A stretch of DNA of 64,000 nt. It comes from Cytophagales bacterium (GTDB lineage: Bacteria > Bacteroidota > Bacteroidia > Cytophagales > Cyclobacteriaceae). Location: positions 62,001 to 126,000 of the forward strand of contig JAKSDQ010000251.1 in the NCBI GenBank assembly GCA_022360015.1. The letters run 5' to 3'. The notes beneath the pieces are model-generated. The model made no database searches. It was not told the origin of the DNA and worked only from the letters and a program-made list of their open reading frames with translations. Below, piece by piece: positions 9,248 through 18,239 of the stretch. The translations under genes and the position numbers were made by a program. Position 1 is the first letter of the stretch. Each line of letters starts with the position of its first letter.

Positions 9248-11209
9248 TCAGCTCCGGCAGGGATGGTAAGTTCCGGGCACAAATCCGCCGCCCAGTCTGC
9301 TGATAGCGTCGTAGGGGCTCATGCTTCTCACGTCAAAATGCATCATATCGCCTGAGGCGGAATTGCCGAAGTCGACACCGCCCCAGGCAAGACAGGAATG
9401 ATCCCTCAGGGCAATTACCAAATCCCGGTGAAGGTTAAGGAAACCTTTGGCAGGATTACGGTTGACAAAGTTTCCTTTCCTGTTCAAACGGTTAAAATCA
9501 CCCCGAATGGTATTTCTCCAACGGCGGGCGGCCTGGGTCACTGTTTCACCACTGCTGATGAGTCCAGTGGGCAATGAAGGGCTGTTCAGCCGAGAAGTTA
9601 TAGCCGTTAAATCATTTCTTAGCGCCAGGTAACTCCTGAATTCATCATGCAGTTGTTTCAGGTTGTCGTAAATCGCAGCCGTACTACCTTCATGTCTCGC
9701 CAGGTGATGATAATAGGCAGCGGCAGAGGTGATAGTGGTGGTACCGATTTGCCAAAATTGCCGCCCTGAAACAAAATGTACGGCCCTTTTCAGGATTGTC
9801 CAGAAACTGTTGCCTTTTACCCATGGGTTGCCGGTATAGTCAATGTCTATCGCCAGTCCGTAGTTGTGCATACTGCCATTGGTTTTATTAGCGCGGTATC
9901 CTTTGTGCTTTTCGGGAAGGCCCAGGGCATGCCCCAGTTCTGCCGGCGTCATATCTTGATAAGTGGTCTGATCAATCAGGTGGTTTTCTGCCTGGCGTAG
10001 TTTTACAGCCAGTGCATAGTGTATGCCAGTGTTACTTTGCCAGCCAAAAAATGTAGGGTTGGTGATAAAATCAAACCAATTTATATGATTTACATTTATT
10101 CCCGAGACCGTGATCGAGGTTCCAAGCCGCCTCAATCTTCCCTTTGAAGTATTGTTAATCTTGTTGTAAGGGTTCATGCCGGTCCGGTCGATAATGCCCA
10201 GTGAATCAAGACTCACCGGCCCAGCCTTTCCATCATGCTGTTTGGTATCCAAAAAGCATTTTAGTTGAAACTGGTGTACAGCTTCGACAAATACAGCATC
10301 CATAGGCTCTGAACCCATGGCAATCGGCTGATCAGGATTAGCACTGTTATGGTTCACTATTGCCGTCGAGACCGCAGAAAAATCGATGTATCTGGTCAGC
10401 TCATTTCTTAGTAAAGTTCCATCTACGCCCGAAACAGTCGGGTGTTTGGCAGCATTCCAGGTTATCGCCTCAGCATTTTGCGTTGCATCTAAAACAGGCG
10501 TTTTAATCTCACGCCTTTTGGAGCTACTGAAAATGCGGACTGCTATCGTGCGATCGACAAGTTCGCCGGCATCCTGGGCATATTCAAATCCATCCTGATG
10601 CTGATGGAGCATAGTAAAAGCGGGAGTGGCTTCAAGGATACGGATGACAGGTCCGGGAAGGCCGCCTAAAAAATACCGCCAATAAGCCTCTGCCACACGC
10701 TCTCCCCGGCCAAGTGTGACTCCACTGTAATTGAGCTGTAAAAACCACCTTTCCAATGCCTCCTGATGCGCAATATTACGCGGATACATGCCCAGTTGCC
10801 AGTCCACCCAATGTCCGACCTCATGCAGTAAAGTGAAACAGGCCGGCCGGCCATTTACATTTCGGATTTTCCTGTCCAATGCGAAATTGGTAATTTCCAG
10901 CCGCCAGTTTGCAGGGCTACCCCTTCTTGAAGAATTGCCACCACGGGTAATGCGTCCGGTGCCTATTGGACCTACGCGGTCACCTGCCACGATCCTTGGA
11001 ATCTGACGGATATGCAAAACCGGAATAAAATTCAGGGTATCTATGATGGTATCGATCCTGGATTGTGTGGCACCGTAAACTTCAAGATCTACCCCTTTTA
11101 CATGGATCATACGGAGTGCCCCCCAGCGGCTGCGGTTTTCGTGCAGATCAGTAGTATCAGCGAAACCGGCAAGTTCTGAAATATCGATATTTAATTTTGT
11201 TTCAAACAT
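9248..11209 (-). CDS. Dual metallopeptidase: HEXXH zincin plus M15 (VanY-like) domain
   Basis: A 653-residue protein without signal peptide or transmembrane helix. The N-terminal part carries a zincin site, LLHEVGHWVDW (H129, E130, H133), followed by RVAEAYWRYF, where E174 is a plausible third zinc ligand. Residues about 260-340 look like a peptidoglycan-binding-type helical region (AVHQFQLKCFL, DGKAGPVSLDSLG). The C-terminal part is an M15 D-Ala-D-Ala carboxypeptidase-like domain: SMHNYGLAIDID gives H448 and D455, and GDMMHFDV gives H624. The stretch between these ligands is about 170 residues, longer than in typical VanY enzymes. It is the last gene of a seven-gene minus-strand run, 20 bases after the subtilase gene. 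The architecture points to cleaving peptidoglycan and protein. How it leaves the cell is unknown. Domain calls are from motifs only. Confidence 0.85.
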   Translation of the reverse strand: MFETKLNIDISELAGFADTTDLHENRSRWGALRMIHVKGVDLEVYGATQSRIDTIIDTLNFIPVLHIRQIPRIVAGDRVGPIGTGRITRGGNSSRRGSPANWRLEITNFALDRKIRNVNGRPACFTLLHEVGHWVDWQLGMYPRNIAHQEALERWFLQLNYSGVTLGRGERVAEAYWRYFLGGLPGPVIRILEATPAFTMLHQHQDGFEYAQDAGELVDRTIAVRIFSSSKRREIKTPVLDATQNAEAITWNAAKHPTVSGVDGTLLRNELTRYIDFSAVSTAIVNHNSANPDQPIAMGSEPMDAVFVEAVHQFQLKCFLDTKQHDGKAGPVSLDSLGIIDRTGMNPYNKINNTSKGRLRRLGTSITVSGINVNHINWFDFITNPTFFGWQSNTGIHYALAVKLRQAENHLIDQTTYQDMTPAELGHALGLPEKHKGYRANKTNGSMHNYGLAIDIDYTGNPWVKGNSFWTILKRAVHFVSGRQFWQIGTTTITSAAAYYHHLARHEGSTAAIYDNLKQLHDEFRSYLALRNDLTAITSRLNSPSLPTGLISSGETVTQAARRWRNTIRGDFNRLNRKGNFVNRNPAKGFLNLHRDLVIALRDHSCLAWGGVDFGNSASGDMMHFDVRSMSPYDAISRLGGGFVPGTYHPCRS

Positions 11210-11228
11210 TCTAGGGTATGGTTTTGAA

Positions 11229-14200
11229 TTAAAAAACAGGCCTGATGATCATCTGGTCGTACAATAAACGGGTCCCTGCTTCTGAAATCATCTTGGCATA
11301 GTTGTCATGGTAAGTTTTAGGAAAGACGCCGGTAGCGACGACATGCAGGTATCGTCCGTCTTCGTAGGGCACGAGGGTATCGGTATTATATCCGGCCTCA
11401 CTTCCGGATATGAGGGCCGAATCTGTGATCAAACTGGCAAACACATCACCGGTTTCAGATCTTTGCAACAGGATGTCACCGGATCTTATTTCATCTGAAA
11501 TCAATTCACCGGGCCTGTTGATCACAGTAATAGGGTCATCATCGGCATTTGATTCCTGCTGGCTCAGGATATCAAATAATTTTGACAGATTAGAAGCACC
11601 GTCCGGAGAGTTTGTTCCGGTTTTTTCTTTAATGGCATTTTCCAAAAAGTGTTCAAAAGATAATCCCTCATCGATAAAATCACTCATCTGCCGGGATAGA
11701 TCATCGTCGGGAAAATCCTGCAGGTCTGTAAAATCTTCAAATGCGGCAGTGTCGGTTTCCTCCTGCTGACCCAATGCTTCATAATCTTCATTTCCACAAT
11801 TACAAGGCGTTAAACCCGACTCCTCGTATTCAACCGGCACTCCGGTAGGTTCATCAGTTTCAAAATCACCTTCCTTCCATTCCTTGTAGTCGACATCGTC
11901 ATAAGGAAATGCCTTCGTATCGGCATGGCTATTTCCAGTATGGTTTTCTGCCCCAACAGCCGCGGCGGTTTGAGCCCTCATGCGTTGAATAGCATCGTGG
12001 ATCGCATCAGCGTGGTCGACCTGTGATCTTAGCCGATCCCTCAATCCCTGGCAGGTATCGGAGGTGGTATTCAGGGCTGTTTCCCAGTTAGATAGTTTAT
12101 CGGCAACAGAAGCGTAAGCATTAAGCCCATCGATGAACGGTTGCAGGCAACCACTAAAACGGACATAGGTGGATATCAGCAAGGATTTAAGGACAAAAGC
12201 ATCACGGTCAGGATTACTGGTATTCAGGTCGGCCAGGCCACTGTTTCTGATCCTTGTCATCCCTGGCTGGGCCCACCAGGAGCTGACTTCCAACACCATT
12301 TCCTGTACGTGTGGCCAGGCCAGTACTTTTGCAAAGCGGCCGGCCATGGTTCTTCTGAAATCAGGTACAATCTGGGCCCAAAGGTGCCGGTTCGGGTCAC
12401 CCGACTGAAAATACCCGTAAGTTCTTCGCACTTCATTATTGGTCGTACCGCTCAGTTCAAAGGAATCAGGTGCCCCGGTATTCACTGTAAGCACCGGATT
12501 ACCACCTTGTAACCGCAGGCTCCAATTATAATGGCTGCCTAATTCACGGTCAAAAAGTACCCTGTCCCTTGTATACAAAATGTACAGCCACTTTAATATA
12601 GCTCCGCGTTGGGCATTGAACTGAATGGGGCCGATGCTGATACCAGCCCTGTAATCCCAGGCATTGATACTCTCCATAGCGCCTTCGGCTTGTGAAGTTA
12701 CGGAAAAGTAACATTCCGGCTCCCGCAGTGGATAGGTAAACAGTGGCTTGGTGACGCCATTGACAATCCCCCCTTTGTCACGCAGCCTACCGGATGAATC
12801 CCTTCGGCGTACTGTACCGACCGGGTAGGTGTGCCCGGAAAAGTTGGCCAGCAATAAACGCAAGGCAGGGGCAGACAGGGAACTGAGATAAGTGTTGTTA
12901 ACGGTTTGGCCGGGAATGGTTATGTGTCGTCTGACCTGGTTTAATCTGCCTATCCAACGGTTGCGGTGCCTGTTCCGATCCTGTTGGGCAAGGGCATAGA
13001 ATTCCCTCATTCTAGGCATCAGCAACCACCGGCTGGTCTTGTTAAGCGGATTTTCCGGGAAATAGGCATCCATAGCATTCAGCACCAGGCAGCAAACAGT
13101 ATTATTGAGGTTTGAAATAATTACAGGACGGGTAATGAAACTCACCATTTTCCTGTAATCAAAAACTGAGTAGTTTCCACCATTATAAAGGTGGCCGGTG
13201 ATCACAGAATGCGCCTCCCCGGTCCTGCGCAATGCAAATTGAAGCGCCGCATCAAAGGAAGTGCCACTAAAAAGCGGGGAGGCGTCATCGATATATACCC
13301 GGTTAGGGAATGAGCTATGCGGCAGCAATTTGAAGGTGCCTGCCGAACGGCGGGCTTCCGTTAAGGTATGGTCATTTACAAACTCACCGGTTGGCAAATC
13401 TTCACTAAGGAATTCCCCGGTTCGATCATTGAATTTCATGATGTCTTGTGTGTTAAGCTGAAGAATATGGTTTTTAAAGTTCCTTTGTTTTTCCGGCCAG
13501 GGCAGTCCGGAGGCCAGTCTTTGGGCAGCTTCAATGGCAGCCGGTATTTGCAGCGCCCCGCTTCCTGATCGCATGGATGGCTTTTCGAATTCACGGGCAG
13601 TACCTATGATCAGGTTGCGGATTAACCAGTAAGGCGTTCCCCTTGGCAATACCTCAAGCAAAAGTGCTGCGGTTTTGGTAACCTGGGGTGCCGCCATACT
13701 GGTTCCTGACATACGGGTTAGTTCATCGGTAGGTTTGGCAATTCGCCGGGGACTCGATTTTGCCGCCAAAATGCCAACACCCGGTGCGATGATATCGGGC
13801 TTATGACGACCGTCTGTGGTAGGGCCCTGGCTGCTGAAAGGGGCAATTTCAGGCTGTGGGTTTAAAGCATTGTAGGCACCAACCACGATGGTGTTGAAAC
13901 CGTTACAAATAGAACCATTGGTATAGTAAGTACTGCTGTCTTTGGCGTCAAACATAACTTTGCAACCCTGGCAGTCCCGGTCCCTTTCCACCCATGCATG
14001 GTATCTTCCATCTACAATTTTCTTTCCGGACAATTTAATTTTCCAATTTCCGGCCGGTGCATTTTTATAAAGAAAGATATTAACATGGTTTTTACCGTTA
14101 TTAGGTTCATGGCTTCTATGATAAATCCTGCCTGCTATTTCACCATCGTCACGTCTGAGCACCGTTTTTTGTTGAATACGATTTCTGAACACCCTGCCAG

Positions 14201-15224
14201 TGCTTTCATGAATCAGTGTTACGGCAAATTCATCTTTTCCGGAATACCAGATTTCAAGTTCATTAGGGGTTTTATCGGCCCGGTTAACATAAAATGAAAA
14301 AGAGCTGGTTTTTCCCGGTCTCACCAACCCCATACTGTGAGCATTGGCCTGATAATAATTACCGGTACTCTGGCAAATCATGGTATCTGGCCTGGCTTTC
14401 AGAAAATTATCCATTCCCATCTCAACCAGTGACAACCCGTCATGAGAACCACCATGCTTGCCCATCGACAAATTAATCGCCAGCGGCCGGTCATCAGCCA
14501 CCCGGTCTACAAAATCGAGGGCCTCTAATATTCTGGTGGCATCGCCCAAATTGGCCAACCCGGTGGAGTTTTTAGTGGCCATATGTACAAAGATCAACTC
14601 CGCGTCTTTGGCCGGCATCGGGTGGTTTCCTACCCCGGCATTCCCCGCAGCTAAATCTGCCACGTGAGTGCCATGAGCGCCTATCCCGGCAGGATCACTT
14701 TTGGCGGGATGATAGCCAAGGGTTTGATAAGGCGATTCTGAAGCCAGGGCCCGGTCGATGTCATCAGCGGTATACAGCCGCCCGTAATCATAAGGCTCAA
14801 AACCCGGACTGTCTACCGTCTGGTCCCACAAGGCCAACAGCCTGGTGGTGCCGTCTTGGTTACGGAAATTAGCATGGGCAAAATCAAAGCCCCAATCCAG
14901 GACAGCCACAACCACACCTTTTGCAGTTGGGGCCTTTAGATCTGCCGCGTCGTAATTAAGGGCAGAGTTATCTGAAAGGTGATCACTTGTTCCCGGGTAG
15001 TTAAAAGAAAAATGGCGGGAGGCTTTTAAGCTTTTCTTTAATGGTGACTTGTATACTTCCCGGATATCCCCTCTGCGGATACGGCACGTTATTATATCGC
15101 CAAAACGACTGATTACCTTTACATGATCCGGAACCCGGTCAGGGTCATGCAAACGCATCATCGCTTCCACCTGTTCATCAGGATCCAAATGTGGTAATAT
15201 TTTCTCTTCCAAAAACGGATCCAT
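11229..15224 (-). CDS. Large subtilisin-like (S8) protease with lysozyme-like region and acidic tail
   Basis: 1331 residues with no signal peptide. The S8 domain spans about 100-570 with an intact triad: D110 (VAVLDWGFDF), H184 (GAHGTHVADL), S509 (MSGTSMAAPQ) and oxyanion N289 (STGNY). It has a long insert between His and Ser, as in larger subtilases. Residues about 835-1040 resemble lysozyme/chitosanase-like muramidases: SQAEGAMESINAWD then GISIGPIQFNAQRG, with E847 and D857 as possible catalytic residues. A strongly acidic stretch follows around 1130-1230, with CNCGNEDYE. The last 100 residues contain GDILLQRSETGDVFASLITD, reminiscent of NlpC/YiiX-type folds but uncertain. It sits 20 bases upstream of the zincin/M15 gene and 6 bases after the coiled-coil gene, so all are co-transcribed. 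A cytoplasmic protein with this make-up suggests a packaged or lysis-released effector. Confidence 0.88.
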   Translation of the reverse strand: MDPFLEEKILPHLDPDEQVEAMMRLHDPDRVPDHVKVISRFGDIITCRIRRGDIREVYKSPLKKSLKASRHFSFNYPGTSDHLSDNSALNYDAADLKAPTAKGVVVAVLDWGFDFAHANFRNQDGTTRLLALWDQTVDSPGFEPYDYGRLYTADDIDRALASESPYQTLGYHPAKSDPAGIGAHGTHVADLAAGNAGVGNHPMPAKDAELIFVHMATKNSTGLANLGDATRILEALDFVDRVADDRPLAINLSMGKHGGSHDGLSLVEMGMDNFLKARPDTMICQSTGNYYQANAHSMGLVRPGKTSSFSFYVNRADKTPNELEIWYSGKDEFAVTLIHESTGRVFRNRIQQKTVLRRDDGEIAGRIYHRSHEPNNGKNHVNIFLYKNAPAGNWKIKLSGKKIVDGRYHAWVERDRDCQGCKVMFDAKDSSTYYTNGSICNGFNTIVVGAYNALNPQPEIAPFSSQGPTTDGRHKPDIIAPGVGILAAKSSPRRIAKPTDELTRMSGTSMAAPQVTKTAALLLEVLPRGTPYWLIRNLIIGTAREFEKPSMRSGSGALQIPAAIEAAQRLASGLPWPEKQRNFKNHILQLNTQDIMKFNDRTGEFLSEDLPTGEFVNDHTLTEARRSAGTFKLLPHSSFPNRVYIDDASPLFSGTSFDAALQFALRRTGEAHSVITGHLYNGGNYSVFDYRKMVSFITRPVIISNLNNTVCCLVLNAMDAYFPENPLNKTSRWLLMPRMREFYALAQQDRNRHRNRWIGRLNQVRRHITIPGQTVNNTYLSSLSAPALRLLLANFSGHTYPVGTVRRRDSSGRLRDKGGIVNGVTKPLFTYPLREPECYFSVTSQAEGAMESINAWDYRAGISIGPIQFNAQRGAILKWLYILYTRDRVLFDRELGSHYNWSLRLQGGNPVLTVNTGAPDSFELSGTTNNEVRRTYGYFQSGDPNRHLWAQIVPDFRRTMAGRFAKVLAWPHVQEMVLEVSSWWAQPGMTRIRNSGLADLNTSNPDRDAFVLKSLLISTYVRFSGCLQPFIDGLNAYASVADKLSNWETALNTTSDTCQGLRDRLRSQVDHADAIHDAIQRMRAQTAAAVGAENHTGNSHADTKAFPYDDVDYKEWKEGDFETDEPTGVPVEYEESGLTPCNCGNEDYEALGQQEETDTAAFEDFTDLQDFPDDDLSRQMSDFIDEGLSFEHFLENAIKEKTGTNSPDGASNLSKLFDILSQQESNADDDPITVINRPGELISDEIRSGDILLQRSETGDVFASLITDSALISGSEAGYNTDTLVPYEDGRYLHVVATGVFPKTYHDNYAKMISEAGTRLLYDQMIIRPVF

Positions 15225-15230
15225 CGTGTG

Positions 15231-16268
15231 TTAATCCGGTTGTTTCGAAAATCCTTCGATTTTTTTGGCGTTCGCGACCTGAAGCTGATGTTGAATTATG
15301 ATTCTTTTCGCCAAAACCTTTTTCGTCAAAGCTTTTAACTCGTCTTCGGAAAGTATTTCCAGTTTGTCCGATACATTCGCCAGGCTCCTCATCTGTTCTA
15401 TCTGCTGGTCCATCAGACTTTTGACTTCTGAAGGGTGATTGGTGATAATTTTTTCCACCAATTCTTCCAACTGACCGCTTTTAACAGCGGCAAGTGCCTT
15501 CCATAACGGCTTGTCGCTATTATTTTTTATCAGATCCTTGAAGACTTCAAGTTTTTCATCCATAAATAACAGCATCTCCTTGTTTTCGGTCTCCATCACT
15601 TTTTTCCATTGGCTTACCAGGTCTTTGACCAAGCCCGATACCGATGGCCGCCGTACAGAAGGTGTCATATCAAAAAAAGCAGACGCCCCTCCATCCAGCC
15701 TGTGTTTCAGGAACCTCACCAGCCGGCTTTTGTTAACAGTAGAAAGAAGATGGTCAGGTAAATCTTTTTGTATACTATTTTCTATAAGCGTCCGGCTTTT
15801 CTTTTGCTGCTTATCCAAATATTCAATTTCATCAGAAGTCTTTTTCAACATATCCTGTGAAGCCTTGAGCTTTTTTGTTATCGAAAGTTTATCCTTTTTC
15901 AAGATCTCATTCTCTTTTTCAATGGCTTCCAGATCAGATTTCAGTTTTTTAATTTCTTCATTAAACCGGTCTACGTTTACCGCATTAGTGCTTATTTCCG
16001 CCAGTAACTTACCATTGACCCTGCTTAACTCAGCCTCTTTTTTCACCAACTGATGTCGAATTTGCTGAGTCTCATTCCTCGCTTCCTTTTCAGATACACT
16101 TGATTTGTGGTATAATACAGGAGTTAGCACTGACATAAGTTTTGTTTCATCAGCCACCGAAAGCATCGTCAACAGCGAAAGCTTATCCCTGGAAGAGGCC
16201 ACACCGGCGTCACCGTTTTTATTGCTTTTTTTCAGATACAGCAAACCCAACAGGACATTAGTATTCAT
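15231..16268 (-). CDS. Coiled-coil protein of unknown function
   Basis: About 345 residues from the ATG at 16268. The frame stays open to a TTG at 16370, which would add 34 residues with a hydrophobic patch (VGVIAAVIDWIVACYRR) and bring the start to 3 bases after the upstream stop, so both starts are possible. The middle third is a clear long coiled coil, rich in Lys, Glu and Leu (for example EEIKKLKSDLEAIEKENEIL). The ends are helical and charged. No enzyme motif is visible. It lies between the small 116-aa gene and the subtilase, six bases from the latter. A scaffold or adaptor role in the cluster is a guess. Confidence 0.75.
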   Translation of the reverse strand: MNTNVLLGLLYLKKSNKNGDAGVASSRDKLSLLTMLSVADETKLMSVLTPVLYHKSSVSEKEARNETQQIRHQLVKKEAELSRVNGKLLAEISTNAVNVDRFNEEIKKLKSDLEAIEKENEILKKDKLSITKKLKASQDMLKKTSDEIEYLDKQQKKSRTLIENSIQKDLPDHLLSTVNKSRLVRFLKHRLDGGASAFFDMTPSVRRPSVSGLVKDLVSQWKKVMETENKEMLLFMDEKLEVFKDLIKNNSDKPLWKALAAVKSGQLEELVEKIITNHPSEVKSLMDQQIEQMRSLANVSDKLEILSEDELKALTKKVLAKRIIIQHQLQVANAKKIEGFSKQPD

Positions 16269-16373
16269 GTATGATAGATTTAAATTTCCAATATATCCGT
16301 CTTGTAATCCCTGCCGGCGATAGCAGGCAACGATCCAATCAATCACTGCCGCTATCACACCAACAAGCAAAGG

Positions 16374-16724
16374 TTAATACGAGTAATGGGGGTCAGGATC
16401 GTTGGAGAAAATTTCAGGAAGCCGCGATTTAATAATCTTTTTAGTCTCCTCATCGTCCAGGTCCTCTACCACCGTGACAAATTTCTCTATATGTTGCCGG
16501 GCGATGAAAAATCCTGTCCGGGCATCCTGGGCTTTGATTTTATGCTCTTCTTTTTCAATCATTTGCAAAGGCAGCAGCATTTTGGTCAATGAGTCTCCTT
16601 TTACAAATCCTGAAATGACGCCTATTCTTTGGGATTCTTTTTTCGGCACACCTTTGTTTTCTCCGATTTTCTTAAAAATCAGGAGATTGGTGATCATTTC
16701 ATTCATATTATTTACGGAATTCAT
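16374..16724 (-). CDS. Small helical protein, unknown function
   Basis: 116 residues, mostly predicted helix, mixed charge, no signal or membrane segment. It opens MNSVNNMNEMITNLLIFKKI and ends DPDPHYSY. I recognise no family. It is embedded in the seven-gene run, 34 bases after the acidic-repeat gene, which supports its being a real gene. The acidic DLDDEETKK stretch fits the overall character of the locus. Confidence 0.72.
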   Translation of the reverse strand: MNSVNNMNEMITNLLIFKKIGENKGVPKKESQRIGVISGFVKGDSLTKMLLPLQMIEKEEHKIKAQDARTGFFIARQHIEKFVTVVEDLDDEETKKIIKSRLPEIFSNDPDPHYSY

Positions 16725-16758
16725 AATTATTCATTTTTAAAGTCAAAAATACCAGGGA

Positions 16759-17709
16759 TCAAATTGCATCGGATAACAGCAAGAGCATCATAGGGTTCAT
16801 TCCACCCATGCTTCCACTTCCTCCAAGCCCACCTGACAGCGCCAATATTAAGGCCAGGTTGTCATCACCGGCGTCCGATTCGGAAACTGACAATGTACCG
16901 ACACCCGTTGTAGGATTAAATGGTGTGGGGGAATCTGCATCCGGCCCTACCGTAATGGACGAAAGCTCAGGCTGTAGTAACAGCGATATCATCATTTGCA
17001 TTTGTGCCTGCTGCTTGGTTTCTTCCAGGTCTTTTTTTAGCTTCCTGACCCGGCGGTTCAGCGCACCCATAACGCGGTTTTGCGTCTTGGAAGCCGCTGT
17101 GTGCTTTCGATCCACACTTTTAATTTGCCTGGTAGCCTGGACTATTCCGGAGATATTTCGTTTTACACCTTTGGAATTATTCAGGGCATTTTTGGTATTG
17201 GTACGGATCGCCTTTCTGAGTGTGGCAATATCTTTTTGGGTAGCAATGGATTTTGGCAACCTGAAAGGTATACTTCGCCCTGACCTGGTTCGAAGACGCC
17301 CTAACAGACGGGACTTCCCTGAAACGGCCGTACTGGGAATAGAAGGTCTGGGGACAAATGGCCTGACAGACCTCCGGCGACGTGACCGCCTGCGGTTCAG
17401 AATTCTATTGATGCCACCTATTGCTCCACCGATTCCTTTCGCAATAAAGGGCGCGGCGATGCCTAACGCAGGCAAAAATTCCGCTGCATCGTCGTCATCG
17501 TCGACATCAAATTCTGCGGAATCATCGTCATCAATGTCAAATTCGGCAGCGTCATCATCATCATCGATGTCAAATTCGGCAGAATCGTCATCATCAATAT
17601 CAAATTCGGCAGAATCATAGTCGTCCATGTCAAATTCTGCTGATTCTGTGTAATCTTCGGTCAAAGCTTCGGTGTCGCCACCATAAGCTTCTCCATTCAT
17701 TGCATACAT
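16759..17709 (-). CDS. Acidic-repeat / hydrophobic / poly-Arg protein
   Basis: 316 residues with four distinct parts. Residues 23-78 hold five tandem units of the form [SA]AEFD[MIV]DD[DY]D, 10 or 11 residues each. Residues 79-100 are a hydrophobic Gly/Ala-rich helix (LPALGIAAPFIAKGIGG). Residues 103-118 are a poly-Arg tract (ILNRRRSRRRR). A basic helical region follows (about 150-235), and the C-terminus is rich in Gly, Met and Leu (GGLGGSGSMGGMNPMMLLLL). The 278-aa product two genes upstream has the same order of acidic, hydrophobic and Arg-rich parts. I know no characterised family with this layout. The hydrophobic segment next to a poly-cation could insert into membranes, and the acidic part could mask it or bind calcium; both are inference. 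Start may instead be the ATG three codons in. Confidence 0.78.
   Translation of the reverse strand: MYAMNGEAYGGDTEALTEDYTESAEFDMDDYDSAEFDIDDDDSAEFDIDDDDDAAEFDIDDDDSAEFDVDDDDDAAEFLPALGIAAPFIAKGIGGAIGGINRILNRRRSRRRRSVRPFVPRPSIPSTAVSGKSRLLGRLRTRSGRSIPFRLPKSIATQKDIATLRKAIRTNTKNALNNSKGVKRNISGIVQATRQIKSVDRKHTAASKTQNRVMGALNRRVRKLKKDLEETKQQAQMQMMISLLLQPELSSITVGPDADSPTPFNPTTGVGTLSVSESDAGDDNLALILALSGGLGGSGSMGGMNPMMLLLLSDAI
17476..17643 (-). repeat. Tandem repeat encoding AEFD-DDDD units
   Basis: Within the acidic-repeat gene the DNA repeats with periods of 30 and 33 bases. On the plus strand the unit reads about TCAAATTCGGCAGAATCGTC plus ATCATCAAT. Neighbouring units are nearly identical at DNA level, including synonymous positions, so the array expanded recently or is homogenised by slippage. 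Confidence 0.85.
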
Positions 17710-17743
17710 AATTTTAACAATTTAGTTTAACAATTTTTTTTAC

Positions 17744-18214
17744 TCAGGCGCTGGTTGTATCAGTCACTTTTTCCCCATCTGTCTCGAGATGGTATAGTGA
17801 GGGGTGCTTTTTTAATGAAGGTTTTATGTAATAATCAAATTGCTCCTGATCCAATTCAAAATATCCCGGCTCTCCCTTACCGTTGCATTTTTCACAATCA
17901 GGATCACCTCCCCAGCATTCACACGCACCCACTGCTCCTGAAAAAGCCGCGTTTACATCAATAAAAAAATCGAGATAATTAAGAATCTGCTTCTTTTCTT
18001 TAATCAGTTTTTGAATTTTTTTCTTTAGTTCCAGATTGATGTTAAGGAGCTTTTTTGTTTGTCCTTTGGTTTTATCATTCTGAATGCTTCCCGGGTCTCC
18101 GGTTCCCTGCCGGGCCTGTTGCGCCATCAACTGCGCAATCATTTGAGCTTTGGGATTCTTACCCGCCATTTGATTGATCATGGCAGCGATTGGATCTTGC
18201 ACGTTGTTGTTCAT
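17744..18214 (-). CDS. Helical protein with a Cys-Gly zinc-binding-like motif
   Basis: 156 residues. The N-terminus is rich in Met, Gln and Ala (AAMINQMAGKNPKAQMIAQL), and a Lys-rich helix spans about 50-85. Residues around 97-112 read CECWGGDPDCEKCNGKGEPG, spaced like half of a DnaJ-type zinc cluster (CxC...CxxCxGKG). No signal peptide. It lies 25 bases after the 278-aa gene and 34 before the acidic-repeat gene. The Cys cluster could bind zinc and hold a partner. I do not recognise the family. Confidence 0.75.
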   Translation of the reverse strand: MNNNVQDPIAAMINQMAGKNPKAQMIAQLMAQQARQGTGDPGSIQNDKTKGQTKKLLNINLELKKKIQKLIKEKKQILNYLDFFIDVNAAFSGAVGACECWGGDPDCEKCNGKGEPGYFELDQEQFDYYIKPSLKKHPSLYHLETDGEKVTDTTSA

Positions 18215-18239
18215 GGTTATTTTGTTTGCTTGTTTTCTG

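Noticed and set aside
15511-16053. Plus-strand 180-codon Ser/Phe-rich frame
   Set aside because: Antisense shadow of the Lys/Glu-rich coiled-coil gene; no family features.
16808-17620. Plus-strand 270-codon frame rich in Ser
   Set aside because: It is the antisense reading of the Asp-rich tandem repeat (GAT/GAC read back as ATC/GTC/TCA) and fully overlaps the acidic-repeat gene, which fits the operon.
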